A stretch of DNA of 5,387 nt from Thermococci archaeon (GCA_003663535.1 QMUE01000114.1:1-5387); one strand, 5' to 3'. Positions 1-5,327 are shown, numbered from the stretch's first letter. Numbers and translations are program-made. The notes: generated from the letters alone by a model not told the origin.

Positions 1-19
1 CTTGATAGAGGTAGAATGA
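1..19 (+). CDS. Translation initiation factor aIF1 (SUI1 family), C-terminal end only
   Basis: Only the last five codons and the TGA stop are present. Reading from base 2 gives L-I-E-V-E-stop. This matches the C-terminus of archaeal aIF1/SUI1 (often written yciH) as I remember it from Thermococcales, and aIF1 is the usual gene upstream of rnp1 in these archaea. aIF1 binds the small ribosomal subunit near the P site and helps select the start codon. The stop overlaps the rnp1 start as ATGA (16-19), which suggests translational coupling. Five residues cannot identify a protein alone, so the call rests mainly on gene order plus the LIEVE ending. Confidence 0.6.
8..12 (+). promoter_or_regulatory. 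Weak, closely spaced Shine-Dalgarno for rnp1
   Basis: GAGGT lies only 3 bases before the rnp1 ATG at 16. In this window the equivalent G of the Shine-Dalgarno core normally sits 8-10 bases before the start; here it is 5. The site also falls in the last codons of aIF1. Reinitiation through the ATGA overlap is the more likely entry route. Confidence 0.4.
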
Positions 20-273
20 GAAAAAAGACATTGCTCATGCATGAGCTCATAGGATTGAAAGTTAAAGTGATCAAGAGCTCTCATCCAGGGTTGATAGGAA
101 TCGAAGGATATGTAATTGATGAAACTAAGAACACTCTCACAATCCTTGGAACTAAAGCGTGGGTAATCCCAAAAATCGTTGCTGAGTTTGAATTTGAAGT
201 TGGCGATAAAAAAATTCGAATAAAGGGAGAAGAACTGGTTGGAAGGCCCGAGATGAGATTAAAAAAGAGGTGA
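16..273 (+). CDS. rnp1: Ribonuclease P protein component 1 (Rpp29/Pop4 family)
   Basis: Protein subunit of archaeal RNase P, which removes 5' leaders from precursor tRNAs; Rnp1 partners Rpp21 (Rnp4) on the catalytic RNA's specificity side. The 85-residue product shows the Pop4/Rpp29 beta-barrel pattern: [10 protein letters not shown] at 9-18, a turn with P24, G28, G31 and E36-T37 (family HPxxxGxxGxVxxET), and the terminal [10 protein letters not shown] at 76-85. The ATG at 16 gives the compact core. Pyrococcus homologues are, as I recall, annotated at about 127 residues with an N-terminal tail that would lie inside aIF1. The frame here stays open to the window edge, so a longer form is not excluded. 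The only Shine-Dalgarno-like run, GAGGT at 8-12, is just 3 bases from this ATG, unlike the other junctions, so initiation may rely on the ATGA overlap with aIF1. The gene ends AGG TGA, inside the rps17 Shine-Dalgarno. Confidence 0.9.
   Translation: MRKKTLLMHELIGLKVKVIKSSHPGLIGIEGYVIDETKNTLTILGTKAWVIPKIVAEFEFEVGDKKIRIKGEELVGRPEMRLKKR
267..273 (+). promoter_or_regulatory. Shine-Dalgarno for rps17 containing the rnp1 stop
   Basis: GAGGTGA, complementary to the archaeal 16S 3' end, sits 5 bases before the ATG at 279. Its last three bases are the rnp1 stop and its AGG is the last rnp1 codon. The in-frame GTG at 270 lies inside the site, so it should not be taken as the rps17 start. Confidence 0.85.
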
Positions 274-278
274 AAGAC

Positions 279-614
279 ATGAGAGACATTGGATTGAAAA
301 TACAGCCTCCTATGGAAAAGTGTGATGATCCGAACTGTCCATGGCATGGCCATGTAAAAGTACACGGTAGAGTATTCGAAGGAATAGTTGTTAGTGATAA
401 ACCAAGACACACTATCACTGTTGAGAGACAGTACTATCACTATTTAAGAAAGTACGAACGGTATGAACTCAGGAGAAGCAAGGTTCATGCTCACAACCCA
501 CCCTGTATTAATGCAAAGGCTGGAGATAAAGTGATCGTAGCTGAGACTAGGCCCCTTAGCAAAACAAAGAGCTTTGTAGTAGTAGCAGTCACACAAAAAG
601 CAGGGGGGAGGTGA
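279..614 (+). CDS. rps17: Small-subunit ribosomal protein uS17 (S17/S11e)
   Basis: Primary 16S rRNA-binding protein of the small-subunit body. The 111-residue product has the OB-fold signature of the family: [17 protein letters not shown], then a basic [16 protein letters not shown] segment, HNPP around 73-76, a loop with GDKV, and the [14 protein letters not shown] strand. The archaeal N-terminus [11 protein letters not shown] is followed by C15, C20-P21-W22-H23-G24 and H25, equivalent to the CPFTG segment of eukaryotic S11. I start at ATG 279 rather than GTG 270 because 270 lies within the GAGGTGA Shine-Dalgarno and because Pyrococcus S17 begins, as I recall, near this methionine. It follows rnp1 by 5 bases and precedes rpl14 by 6. 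It ends G-G-R with AGG TGA, part of the rpl14 Shine-Dalgarno. Confidence 0.97.
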   Translation: MRDIGLKIQPPMEKCDDPNCPWHGHVKVHGRVFEGIVVSDKPRHTITVERQYYHYLRKYERYELRRSKVHAHNPPCINAKAGDKVIVAETRPLSKTKSFVVVAVTQKAGGR

Positions 615-615
615 T
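607..615 (+). promoter_or_regulatory. Full-length Shine-Dalgarno for rpl14
   Basis: GGAGGTGAT is a perfect 9-base complement to the archaeal 16S 3' end (ATCACCTCC). It is the longest match seen in the window and lies 5 bases before the ATG at 621. It includes the rps17 stop (TGA 612-614) and overlaps an ATG at 614 that is out of frame and too close to the site to be used. Confidence 0.88.
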
Positions 616-620
616 GAGAC

Positions 621-1046
621 ATGGCAAAGAAGGGTGCCGGTGCTACAAGAGGTGTATCCCATGTGAGACCAACACGAGCTCTTCCTGTTGGAGCTTACCT
701 TACTGTAGCAGATAACTCTGGAGCAAAGGTCATTCAAGTTATTGGGGTAGTGGGTTACAAAGGCGTTAGAAGAAGACTAGCCTCAGCAGGTGTTGGAGAC
801 ATGATTATCGCAACAGTCAAGAAAGGAAGGCCAGATATAAGACACCAGGTTGTCAGAGCAGTTATAGTTAGGCAGAGAAAGGAATACAAGAGACTTGATG
901 GAATGAGGGTCAAGTTTGAAGATAATGCGGCAATTATAACAACCCCTGAAGGTGTTCCAAGAGGAACTGAAATTAGAGGCCCTGTGGCAAGAGAGGCAGC
1001 TGAAAAGTGGGTTAGAGTTGGAAGTATTGCGAGCATAGTATTGTGA
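621..1046 (+). CDS. rpl14: Large-subunit ribosomal protein uL14 (L14/L23e)
   Basis: uL14 binds 23S rRNA at the subunit interface and forms an intersubunit bridge; its surface is also the site used by anti-association factors. The 141-residue product is the archaeal/eukaryal length, about 20 residues longer than bacterial L14 because of an N-terminal extension ([20 protein letters not shown]). The core has ADNSGAK at 30-36, the basic GYKGVRRR stretch at 45-52, and the L14 signature from A80 through D93-G94, F99 and N102. The C-terminal IRGPVAREA segment with VGSIASIVL is also typical. The start is fixed by the 9-base Shine-Dalgarno. Its stop TGA is the first part of TGAGGTGA, the rpl24 Shine-Dalgarno. 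Confidence 0.98.
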   Translation: MAKKGAGATRGVSHVRPTRALPVGAYLTVADNSGAKVIQVIGVVGYKGVRRRLASAGVGDMIIATVKKGRPDIRHQVVRAVIVRQRKEYKRLDGMRVKFEDNAAIITTPEGVPRGTEIRGPVAREAAEKWVRVGSIASIVL

Positions 1047-1056
1047 GGTGAGATAG

Positions 1057-1419
1057 ATGAAATTGAAGAGTAAACAACCTAAGAAGCAGAGGAAGTTTTT
1101 GTACAATGCTCCTCTTCATTTAAGGCACAAAATAGTTAGTGCCCCACTATCGATAGAACTCAGACAAAAATATGGGATTAGGAGCTTACCAATAAGGAGC
1201 GGTGATAAGGTAAAGATACTCAGAGGGGACTTCAAAGGTCATGAAGGAAAAGTTGTGGAAGTAGACCTTAAGAGATACAGAGTTCATATTGAGGGAGCAA
1301 CAGTGAAGAAGGTAAGTGGAACCGAAGTGTTCTACCCTATCCATCCATCGAACGTTATGATTGTTGATCTCAATCTTGAAGATGAGAGAAGGAAGAAAAT
1401 AATTGAGAGGAGGGCTTGA
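1057..1419 (+). CDS. rpl24: Large-subunit ribosomal protein uL24 (L24/L26e)
   Basis: uL24 is an assembly-initiating 23S rRNA-binding protein near the polypeptide exit tunnel. The 120-residue product has the archaeal/eukaryal layout: a basic N-terminus ([20 protein letters not shown]), an alpha-helical [12 protein letters not shown] segment, then a KOW motif at about 47-73 ([20 protein letters not shown] at 47-66, then VEVDLKR), then a strand-rich end and a charged tail ([12 protein letters not shown]). The preceding TGAGGTGA (1044-1051) sets the ATG at 1057; the GTG within it is followed by an in-frame TAG, so no upstream start is possible. The last codons GAG AGG AGG GCT carry the Shine-Dalgarno of rps4e, only 2 bases ahead. 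Confidence 0.97.
   Translation: MKLKSKQPKKQRKFLYNAPLHLRHKIVSAPLSIELRQKYGIRSLPIRSGDKVKILRGDFKGHEGKVVEVDLKRYRVHIEGATVKKVSGTEVFYPIHPSNVMIVDLNLEDERRKKIIERRA
1407..1414 (+). promoter_or_regulatory. Shine-Dalgarno for rps4e inside the rpl24 coding sequence
   Basis: GAGGAGGG lies within the last rpl24 codons and 7 bases before the ATG at 1422. It decides the rps4e start: the in-frame TTG at 1416 is one base from the site and is too close to be used. Confidence 0.8.
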
Positions 1420-1421
1420 AT

Positions 1422-2168
1422 ATGGCGAGGAAAGGTGCTAAGAGACACCTTAAGAGGCTTGCTGCTCCAACCCAATGGTATATTGAGAGGAAAGTCTTCA
1501 AGTGGGCAGTTAGGCCATCTCCGGGCCCACATGACATGAGGACTTCGATACCTCTCATTTACATAATTAGGGACTACTTGGGTTATGCAAAGACAGGAAG
1601 AGAGGTTAGAAAAGTCCTGAATGAGGAAAAAGTACTTGTGGACGGGAGAGTTAGGAAGGACTATAAGTTCCCAGTAGGTATAATGGACGTTGTGTCCATT
1701 CCTGAGACTGGAGAGCACTACAGGGTTCTTCCAAACAGAATTGGAAAATTGATCCTCCACCCAATAACCGAAGAAGAAGCCAAATTAAAGCCTCTTAGAA
1801 TAAGCAATAAAAGGATGGTAAAAGGCGGTAACTTACAACTTAATTTCCATGATGGTACAAACCACTTGGTTAAGCTCAGTTCACTTACAGATGAAACCAA
1901 GGATTCATTTAGAACTGCAGACACTGTTCTAGTAAAGGTTCCAGAGAGAGAAATAGTGGAAGTAGTACCATTTGAAGTGGGTGCGTTTGTGTTTGTTGTC
2001 CAAGGTAAAAACGTTGCAAGAGTAGGGAAGATAGTTGAAGTGAGACACTTCCCAGGTGGATGGCCGGACGTGGTTACAATTGAAGACAGAGAAGGAGAGC
2101 TCTTTGATACACTTAAGGATTATGCGTTTGTTTTGGGTAAAGAAGAGCCAAGGATTTCACTGCCGTGA
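1422..2168 (+). CDS. rps4e: Small-subunit ribosomal protein eS4 (S4e)
   Basis: Archaeal/eukaryotic small-subunit protein absent from bacteria; unrelated to uS4 except for sharing an S4-type RNA-binding fold. The 248-residue product starts with the conserved [16 protein letters not shown], followed by a W-rich stretch (W19, W28) and RPSPGPHD at 31-38. An S4-like RNA-binding domain spans about 41-100 ([19 protein letters not shown], then [20 protein letters not shown]). A central eS4 domain runs to about 180, and a C-terminal KOW-type segment covers about 187-213 ([14 protein letters not shown], then [12 protein letters not shown]). Length is close to other archaeal eS4 proteins. It sits between uL24 and uL5, the standard archaeal insertion into the bacterial spc order. 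Its stop TGA begins the rpl5 Shine-Dalgarno. Confidence 0.98.
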   Translation: MARKGAKRHLKRLAAPTQWYIERKVFKWAVRPSPGPHDMRTSIPLIYIIRDYLGYAKTGREVRKVLNEEKVLVDGRVRKDYKFPVGIMDVVSIPETGEHYRVLPNRIGKLILHPITEEEAKLKPLRISNKRMVKGGNLQLNFHDGTNHLVKLSSLTDETKDSFRTADTVLVKVPEREIVEVVPFEVGAFVFVVQGKNVARVGKIVEVRHFPGGWPDVVTIEDREGELFDTLKDYAFVLGKEEPRISLP

Positions 2169-2179
2169 GGTGAAAAAAG

Positions 2180-2731
2180 ATGATAGCTAACAGAGAGGCA
2201 ATCTTAGCTGATTGGGAAGCTCATCCCATGAGAAAGCCAAGAATTGAAAAAGTCACTATAAACATTGGTGTTGGTGAGAGTGGGGAGAGATTAACAAAGG
2301 CAGAGAAAATGCTGGGGGTACTTGTAGGGCAGAAGCCAATAAGAAGAAAGGCAAAAAAAACGAACAGGGACTTTGGGATCAGAAGAGGGGAACCAATAGC
2401 TCTTAAGGTGACCCTTAGAGGAAAAAAAGCTTCTGACTTATTGAAGAGATTATTGGCTGCTGTTGACAACAGACTTAAGGTTTCGAGCTTTGATGAGCAT
2501 GGAAACGTCTGTTTTGGAATCGATGAGCACATAAACATACCAGGAGTCGAGTATGATCCAGAGATTGGTATATTCGGCATGGACGTATGTGTAACATTAG
2601 AAAGGCCCGGTCACAGAATTGCCATAAGAAAGAGAAGAAGACACCATATTCCAACAAAACACAAGCTCACTAAGGAAGAGGGAATAGTTTTCATGCAAGA
2701 AGAATTTGGAGTTCAAATTGTGGAGGGATGA
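2180..2731 (+). CDS. rpl5: Large-subunit ribosomal protein uL5 (L5/L11e)
   Basis: uL5 anchors 5S rRNA in the central protuberance together with uL18 (also encoded here) and contacts P-site tRNA. The 183-residue product has the N-terminal L5 domain at about 15-68 ([20 protein letters not shown], then [20 protein letters not shown]) and the C-terminal domain from about 71 ([20 protein letters not shown], then [20 protein letters not shown]). It ends with the archaeal [20 protein letters not shown] segment and a short tail, close to the usual archaeal length. GAGGTGA (2167-2173) lies 6 bases before the ATG. The first codons contain a small inverted repeat (AGCTAA/TTAGCT). Two long A runs, A8 at 2353-2360 and A7 at 2422-2428, fall in Lys codons. 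Its last codons GTG GAG GGA TGA hold the rps14 Shine-Dalgarno. Confidence 0.98.
   Translation: MIANREAILADWEAHPMRKPRIEKVTINIGVGESGERLTKAEKMLGVLVGQKPIRRKAKKTNRDFGIRRGEPIALKVTLRGKKASDLLKRLLAAVDNRLKVSSFDEHGNVCFGIDEHINIPGVEYDPEIGIFGMDVCVTLERPGHRIAIRKRRRHHIPTKHKLTKEEGIVFMQEEFGVQIVEG
2722..2727 (+). promoter_or_regulatory. Shine-Dalgarno for rps14 inside the rpl5 coding sequence
   Basis: GGAGGG lies in the last rpl5 codons, 6 bases before the rps14 ATG at 2734. The good match and spacing support the short 56-codon frame as a real translated gene. Confidence 0.8.
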
Positions 2732-2733
2732 GA

Positions 2734-2904
2734 ATGGCAAAGGCTGATTACAATAAGAGAAAGCTCAGAAAATTTGGTAAAGGTGCGAGAAGATGCGTTA
2801 GATGTGGCCAATTCGGACCAATAATTAGGGTACATGGATTGATGCTATGCAGGCACTGCTTTAGAGAGATAGCTCCAAAATTAGGATTTAAGAAATATGA
2901 CTGA
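2734..2904 (+). CDS. rps14: Small-subunit ribosomal protein uS14, zinc-binding type (S14/S29e)
   Basis: Small protein of the small-subunit head that binds 16S rRNA near the decoding region. The frame encodes 56 residues, the normal length for the zinc-containing archaeal/eukaryotic form. It has a basic N-terminus ([20 protein letters not shown]), then a zinc ribbon with cysteines at 21, 24, 39 and 42 (C-x2-C, 14 residues, C-x2-C), and the family ending [18 protein letters not shown]. All four zinc ligands are intact, so this is the C+ form. It follows rpl5 by 2 bases and precedes rps8 by 11, filling what would otherwise look like a 184-base gap. Its TGA opens the TGAGGTGA site of rps8. Confidence 0.97.
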   Translation: MAKADYNKRKLRKFGKGARRCVRCGQFGPIIRVHGLMLCRHCFREIAPKLGFKKYD

Positions 2905-2909
2905 GGTGA
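2902..2909 (+). promoter_or_regulatory. Shine-Dalgarno for rps8 beginning with the rps14 stop
   Basis: TGAGGTGA combines the rps14 stop (2902-2904) with the GAGGTGA ribosome site. Two ATGs follow. The one at 2911 is one base from the site and reads only Met-Arg-stop, its TGA overlapping the second ATG. The one at 2916, 6 bases from the site, opens rps8 and is the start chosen. Confidence 0.85.
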
Positions 2910-2915
2910 GATGAG

Positions 2916-3308
2916 ATGACTTTATTAGATCCCTTGGCAAATGCATTGTCACATATCACAAATAGCGAGAAAGTAGGTAAGAGTGAAGTGTACATAAAAC
3001 CAGCTTCAAAACTTATTGGTGAAGTACTAAGAGTTATGCAAGAGAATGGGTACATTGGAGAATTTGAGTTTATTGATGATGGAAGGGCCGGTATTTACAG
3101 AGTTCAGCTTTTAGGAAAAGTCAACAAAGCGGGTGCAATAAAACCAAGATTCTCAGTAAAAGCTAGAGAATACGAGAAATGGGAGAAAAGATTTCTGCCT
3201 GCGTTTGAATTCGGTATATTGGTAGTATCAACCTCTCAAGGAGTTATGACTCACAAAGAGGCCCTAGAAAAGGGCATTGGTGGAAGATTAATAGCTTACG
3301 TCTACTGA
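2916..3308 (+). CDS. rps8: Small-subunit ribosomal protein uS8 (S8/S15Ae)
   Basis: uS8 binds helix 21 of 16S rRNA early in assembly of the central domain; in bacteria it also represses the spc operon by binding its mRNA at the L5 gene. The 130-residue product is the standard archaeal length. The N-terminal domain starts [20 protein letters not shown] and contains the [20 protein letters not shown] helix-strand unit. The C-terminal domain ends with a perfect S8 signature at 100-116: G100, V103-V104, S105-T106, G109-V110-M111 and A116. The C-terminal GGRLIAYVY is also typical. No binding site for autoregulation was established here, though a weak inverted repeat lies at the rpl5 start. The gap to rpl6 is 10 bases. 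Confidence 0.98.
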   Translation: MTLLDPLANALSHITNSEKVGKSEVYIKPASKLIGEVLRVMQENGYIGEFEFIDDGRAGIYRVQLLGKVNKAGAIKPRFSVKAREYEKWEKRFLPAFEFGILVVSTSQGVMTHKEALEKGIGGRLIAYVY

Positions 3309-3313
3309 GGTGA
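3307..3313 (+). promoter_or_regulatory. Shine-Dalgarno for rpl6
   Basis: GAGGTGA directly follows the T of the rps8 TGA stop (TGAGGTGA, 3306-3313) and lies 5 bases before the ATG at 3319. The in-frame GTG at 3310 is inside this site and would add three false residues (M-R-K) to uL6 if used. Confidence 0.85.
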
Positions 3314-3318
3314 GAAAA

Positions 3319-3873
3319 ATGCCAGTTGATGCATGGGTGAGGGAAGAAGTTGAAATTCCAGAAGGAATCACAGTCGAAATAGAAGGTAACCTTGTGAAAG
3401 TGAAAGGGCCAAAAGGAGAAATTGATCGTGAACTTAGCTATCCAGGGTTTAAACTTTTTACTGAGGACAATAAAGTTGTTATCTACAAGGACTTTCCAAG
3501 GAGAAATGATATAGCAATTGCAAGAACCTTCAAAGCCCATATAGCAAACATGATTAAAGGAGTTACCGATGGGTTTACCTACAGACTCAAAGTGGTTTAT
3601 AGCCACTTCCCAATAACAGTAAAGGTCCAAGGTGACAAAGTATACATTGAAAACTTCCTTGGTGAAAAAGCTCCGAGAATTGCTGAAATACTCCCAGGGG
3701 TTACAGTAAAAGTCATGGGAGGGGAACTCTTAGTAGAGGGCGTAGATAAAGAGAAGGTAGGTCAAACTGCAGCAAATATTGAGCAAGCAACCAAGGTGGT
3801 TGGTAAGGATAGGAGAGTATTCCAAGATGGTATTTACATTGTAGAAAAAGCTGGTAAACCTATAAAGTTCTGA
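3319..3873 (+). CDS. rpl6: Large-subunit ribosomal protein uL6 (L6/L9e)
   Basis: uL6 binds 23S rRNA near the sarcin-ricin loop and the factor-binding site. The 184-residue product, starting [17 protein letters not shown], has the length I recall for Pyrococcus L6. It contains two tandem L6 alpha-beta repeats, about 10-90 ([20 protein letters not shown]) and 95-175. The archaeal/eukaryal L6 signature is complete at 156-177: Q156, V160, K163, R166, F168, D170-G171, I172-Y173-I174 and K177. The start is ATG 3319; the upstream in-frame GTG 3310 lies in the Shine-Dalgarno. Its TGA starts TGAGGTGTGA, the slightly imperfect rpl32e site, where the GTG is followed at once by an in-frame TGA. Confidence 0.98.
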   Translation: MPVDAWVREEVEIPEGITVEIEGNLVKVKGPKGEIDRELSYPGFKLFTEDNKVVIYKDFPRRNDIAIARTFKAHIANMIKGVTDGFTYRLKVVYSHFPITVKVQGDKVYIENFLGEKAPRIAEILPGVTVKVMGGELLVEGVDKEKVGQTAANIEQATKVVGKDRRVFQDGIYIVEKAGKPIKF

Positions 3874-3883
3874 GGTGTGAGAG

Positions 3884-4267
3884 ATGAATGAAAAAGCGAG
3901 ACTATTGAGAATAAGGGCCAAAATCAAGAGAAGAAAACCCAAGTTCCTTAGACAAGAGTGGTGGAGATTTCCAAAGTTCAAAAATGATCCTAAATGGCGG
4001 AAGCCAAAAGGAACAGATAGTAAGATGAGAGTTAAGCTAAAGGGCAAGGCAAGATCACCAAGTGTTGGATGGAGCTCACCAAAGGCTGTTAGAGGACTTC
4101 ACCCCAGTGGGTACGAGGAAGTGCTTGTTTACAATGTTAAGGATCTTGAGCTTATTGACTCAACAAGACAAGCAGCTAGAATTGCAGCCACTGTCGGAAA
4201 GAAAAAGAGGGTCATGATAATTGAGAGGGCTAAAGAATTAGGTATTAAGGTGCTCAACGCGAGGTGA
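3884..4267 (+). CDS. rpl32e: Large-subunit ribosomal protein eL32 (L32e)
   Basis: Archaeal/eukaryotic large-subunit protein with no bacterial homologue. The 127-residue product is rich in Lys and Arg and has a complete L32e signature at 21-43: F21, R23, R28, K31-F32, W38-R39-K40 and G43. Further conserved segments are [20 protein letters not shown] at 61-80 and the C-terminal [20 protein letters not shown]. The ATG at 3884 is preceded by GAGGTG (3872-3877) with 6 bases spacing. The gene and its neighbour rpl19e form the archaeal insertion between uL6 and uL18. Its final AGG TGA is part of the rpl19e Shine-Dalgarno, so the C-terminal arginine codon doubles as part of a ribosome site. Confidence 0.97.
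   Translation: MNEKARLLRIRAKIKRRKPKFLRQEWWRFPKFKNDPKWRKPKGTDSKMRVKLKGKARSPSVGWSSPKAVRGLHPSGYEEVLVYNVKDLELIDSTRQAARIAATVGKKKRVMIIERAKELGIKVLNAR
4261..4267 (+). promoter_or_regulatory. Shine-Dalgarno for rpl19e containing the rpl32e stop
   Basis: GAGGTGA ends with the rpl32e stop TGA and lies 5 bases before the ATG at 4273. The in-frame GTG at 4264 is inside the site and should not be called as the rpl19e start. Confidence 0.85.
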
Positions 4268-4272
4268 AAATC

Positions 4273-4719
4273 ATGCTTAAGATGCAGAGAAGAATTGCTG
4301 CTGAATTGTTAAAGTGTGGCGAGAATAGGGTTTGGATAGACCCCGAGAGGATCGAAGACGTTAAATCCGCAATTACTAGAGAAGATATTAGAAGATTGAT
4401 AAATGAGGGCGTGATTAAGAAAAAGCCCCTTAAAGGACAAAGCAGATACAGAGCAAAAGTTAGACAAGAAGCAAAGAAAAAAGGTAGGCACAAGGGTTAT
4501 GGAAATAGAAAAGGTAAGAAAACTGCAAGAATGGGTAGAAAAGAGAGATGGATAATGACGATCAGAGCTCTAAGAAAGGAGCTTAGAAAACTCAAAGCTG
4601 AGAAAAAGATTGATGAACACATATACCGCAACCTTTACATAAGGGCTAAAGGTGGTCAGTTTAAGAGCAAGCACCAGCTTTACTTGTTCATGGAAGAGAG
4701 AGGGATATTAAAGAGGTGA
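4273..4719 (+). CDS. rpl19e: Large-subunit ribosomal protein eL19 (L19e)
   Basis: Archaeal/eukaryotic 23S rRNA-binding protein of long, bent helical shape; in eukaryotes it takes part in an intersubunit bridge. The 148-residue product starts [20 protein letters not shown] and carries a complete L19e signature: Q5-R6-R7-I8, A10, C15-G16, V20-W21-I22-D23-P24. A helical domain extends to about residue 50, followed by a highly basic linker at about 50-90 ([28 protein letters not shown]) and a C-terminal helical region ([17 protein letters not shown], then [20 protein letters not shown]). ATG 4273 is preferred to GTG 4264, which sits in the Shine-Dalgarno; a further ATG at 4282 would remove signature-adjacent residues. 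The last codons AGG TGA belong to the rpl18 site. Confidence 0.97.
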   Translation: MLKMQRRIAAELLKCGENRVWIDPERIEDVKSAITREDIRRLINEGVIKKKPLKGQSRYRAKVRQEAKKKGRHKGYGNRKGKKTARMGRKERWIMTIRALRKELRKLKAEKKIDEHIYRNLYIRAKGGQFKSKHQLYLFMEERGILKR

Positions 4720-4724
4720 TATAA

Positions 4725-5327
4725 ATGGCTCACGGACCAAGATATAGGGTTCCATTCAGAAGAAGGAGAGAAGGTAAGACTAACTATCACAAGAGGCTTG
4801 CACTTCTTAAGTCAGGCAAGCCTAGACTAGTTGTGAGGAAGACACTTAACCATCACGTTGCACAAATAGTCCTTTATGCTCCAGAAGGAGATAAAACAGT
4901 TGTCTCAGCCCATACAAGAGAGCTCATGAGAGACTTTGGATGGAAGGGGCATGGTGGAAACACTCCAAGTGCTTATCTCCTTGGACTACTAATTGGGTAC
5001 AAAGCTCTTGAAAAGGGTATAGAGGAGGCTATACTTGATATAGGGCTTCATCCGCCAACAAAGGGTTCGAGCATATTTGCAGTGCTTAAAGGGGCGGTTG
5101 ATGCTGGTCTTAATGTTCCTCATAGTGAGGAGATTTACCCAGGGGAAGAGAGGATAAATGGGAGACACATAGCCGAGTATGCAAAAATGCTCAAAGAAGA
5201 TGACGAGAACTACAAAAAGCAGTTTGGAGGATATATTGTTAAGGGACTTGAGCCTGAAAAGCTTCCTGAGCACTTTGAAGAAGTTAAAGCGAGAATCATT
5301 GAGAAATTTGAGAAGGTGAGAGCATGA
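4725..5327 (+). CDS. rpl18: Large-subunit ribosomal protein uL18 (L18/L5e)
   Basis: uL18 binds 5S rRNA and, with uL5, fixes it in the central protuberance. The 200-residue product has the archaeal/eukaryal length, much longer than the roughly 120 residues of bacterial L18. It begins [20 protein letters not shown] and has [20 protein letters not shown] at 21-40, the basic RNA-binding N-terminal half. This is followed by the conserved [17 protein letters not shown] (79-95) and [20 protein letters not shown] (102-121) core, then a charged C-terminal extension. GAGGTGAT (4713-4720) lies 4 bases before the ATG; the GTG within it is followed by an in-frame TAA, so the start is certain. The stop overlaps the rps5 ATG as ATGA (5324-5327). 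Confidence 0.98.
   Translation: MAHGPRYRVPFRRRREGKTNYHKRLALLKSGKPRLVVRKTLNHHVAQIVLYAPEGDKTVVSAHTRELMRDFGWKGHGGNTPSAYLLGLLIGYKALEKGIEEAILDIGLHPPTKGSSIFAVLKGAVDAGLNVPHSEEIYPGEERINGRHIAEYAKMLKEDDENYKKQFGGYIVKGLEPEKLPEHFEEVKARIIEKFEKVRA
5315..5319 (+). promoter_or_regulatory. Shine-Dalgarno for rps5 inside the rpl18 coding sequence
   Basis: GGTGA (within AAGGTGAG) lies in the last rpl18 codons, 4 bases before the rps5 ATG at 5324. The match is shorter than at other junctions, but the ATGA overlap adds coupling. Confidence 0.7.

Noticed and set aside
270..278. GTG at 270 as start of rps17 (adding M-K-D); likewise GTG 3310 for rpl6 and GTG 4264 for rpl19e
   Set aside because: Each GTG is part of the GAGGTGA Shine-Dalgarno that serves the ATG 9 bases further on.
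81..440. Minus-strand frames opposite rnp1 and rps17
   Set aside because: No ribosome site, no family resemblance, and full overlap with conserved genes on the plus strand.
1416..1421. TTG at 1416 as start of rps4e
   Set aside because: It is one base from the GAGGAGGG site and overlaps the rpl24 stop; the ATG at 1422 has proper spacing and begins the conserved [13 protein letters not shown].
1332..1760. A 142-codon open frame on the minus strand across rpl24 and rps4e
   Set aside because: It lies opposite two certain ribosomal-protein genes, has no recognisable domain and has a Leu/Ser-rich composition typical of the reverse of a purine-rich coding strand.
2911..2919. Two-codon frame ATG AGA TGA just before rps8, as a possible leader minigene
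   Set aside because: The ATG is one base from the Shine-Dalgarno, too close to be used; it is probably a by-product of the repetitive purine-rich junction.
1044..2919. Repeated TGAGGTGAGAT at 1044-1054 and 2902-2912 as a possible repeat element
   Set aside because: Both copies are stop plus Shine-Dalgarno sequences at gene junctions; shared function explains the similarity.
3450..3462. A short T run in rpl6 as a possible archaeal terminator
   Set aside because: It lies in the middle of an intact gene, is only five T long, and the operon continues for many genes beyond it.
3244..3630. A 128-codon minus-strand frame across rps8 and rpl6, with a Cys-, Phe- and Trp-rich translation
   Set aside because: Antisense shadow of two conserved genes; its odd composition follows from reversing Lys/Glu-rich codons.
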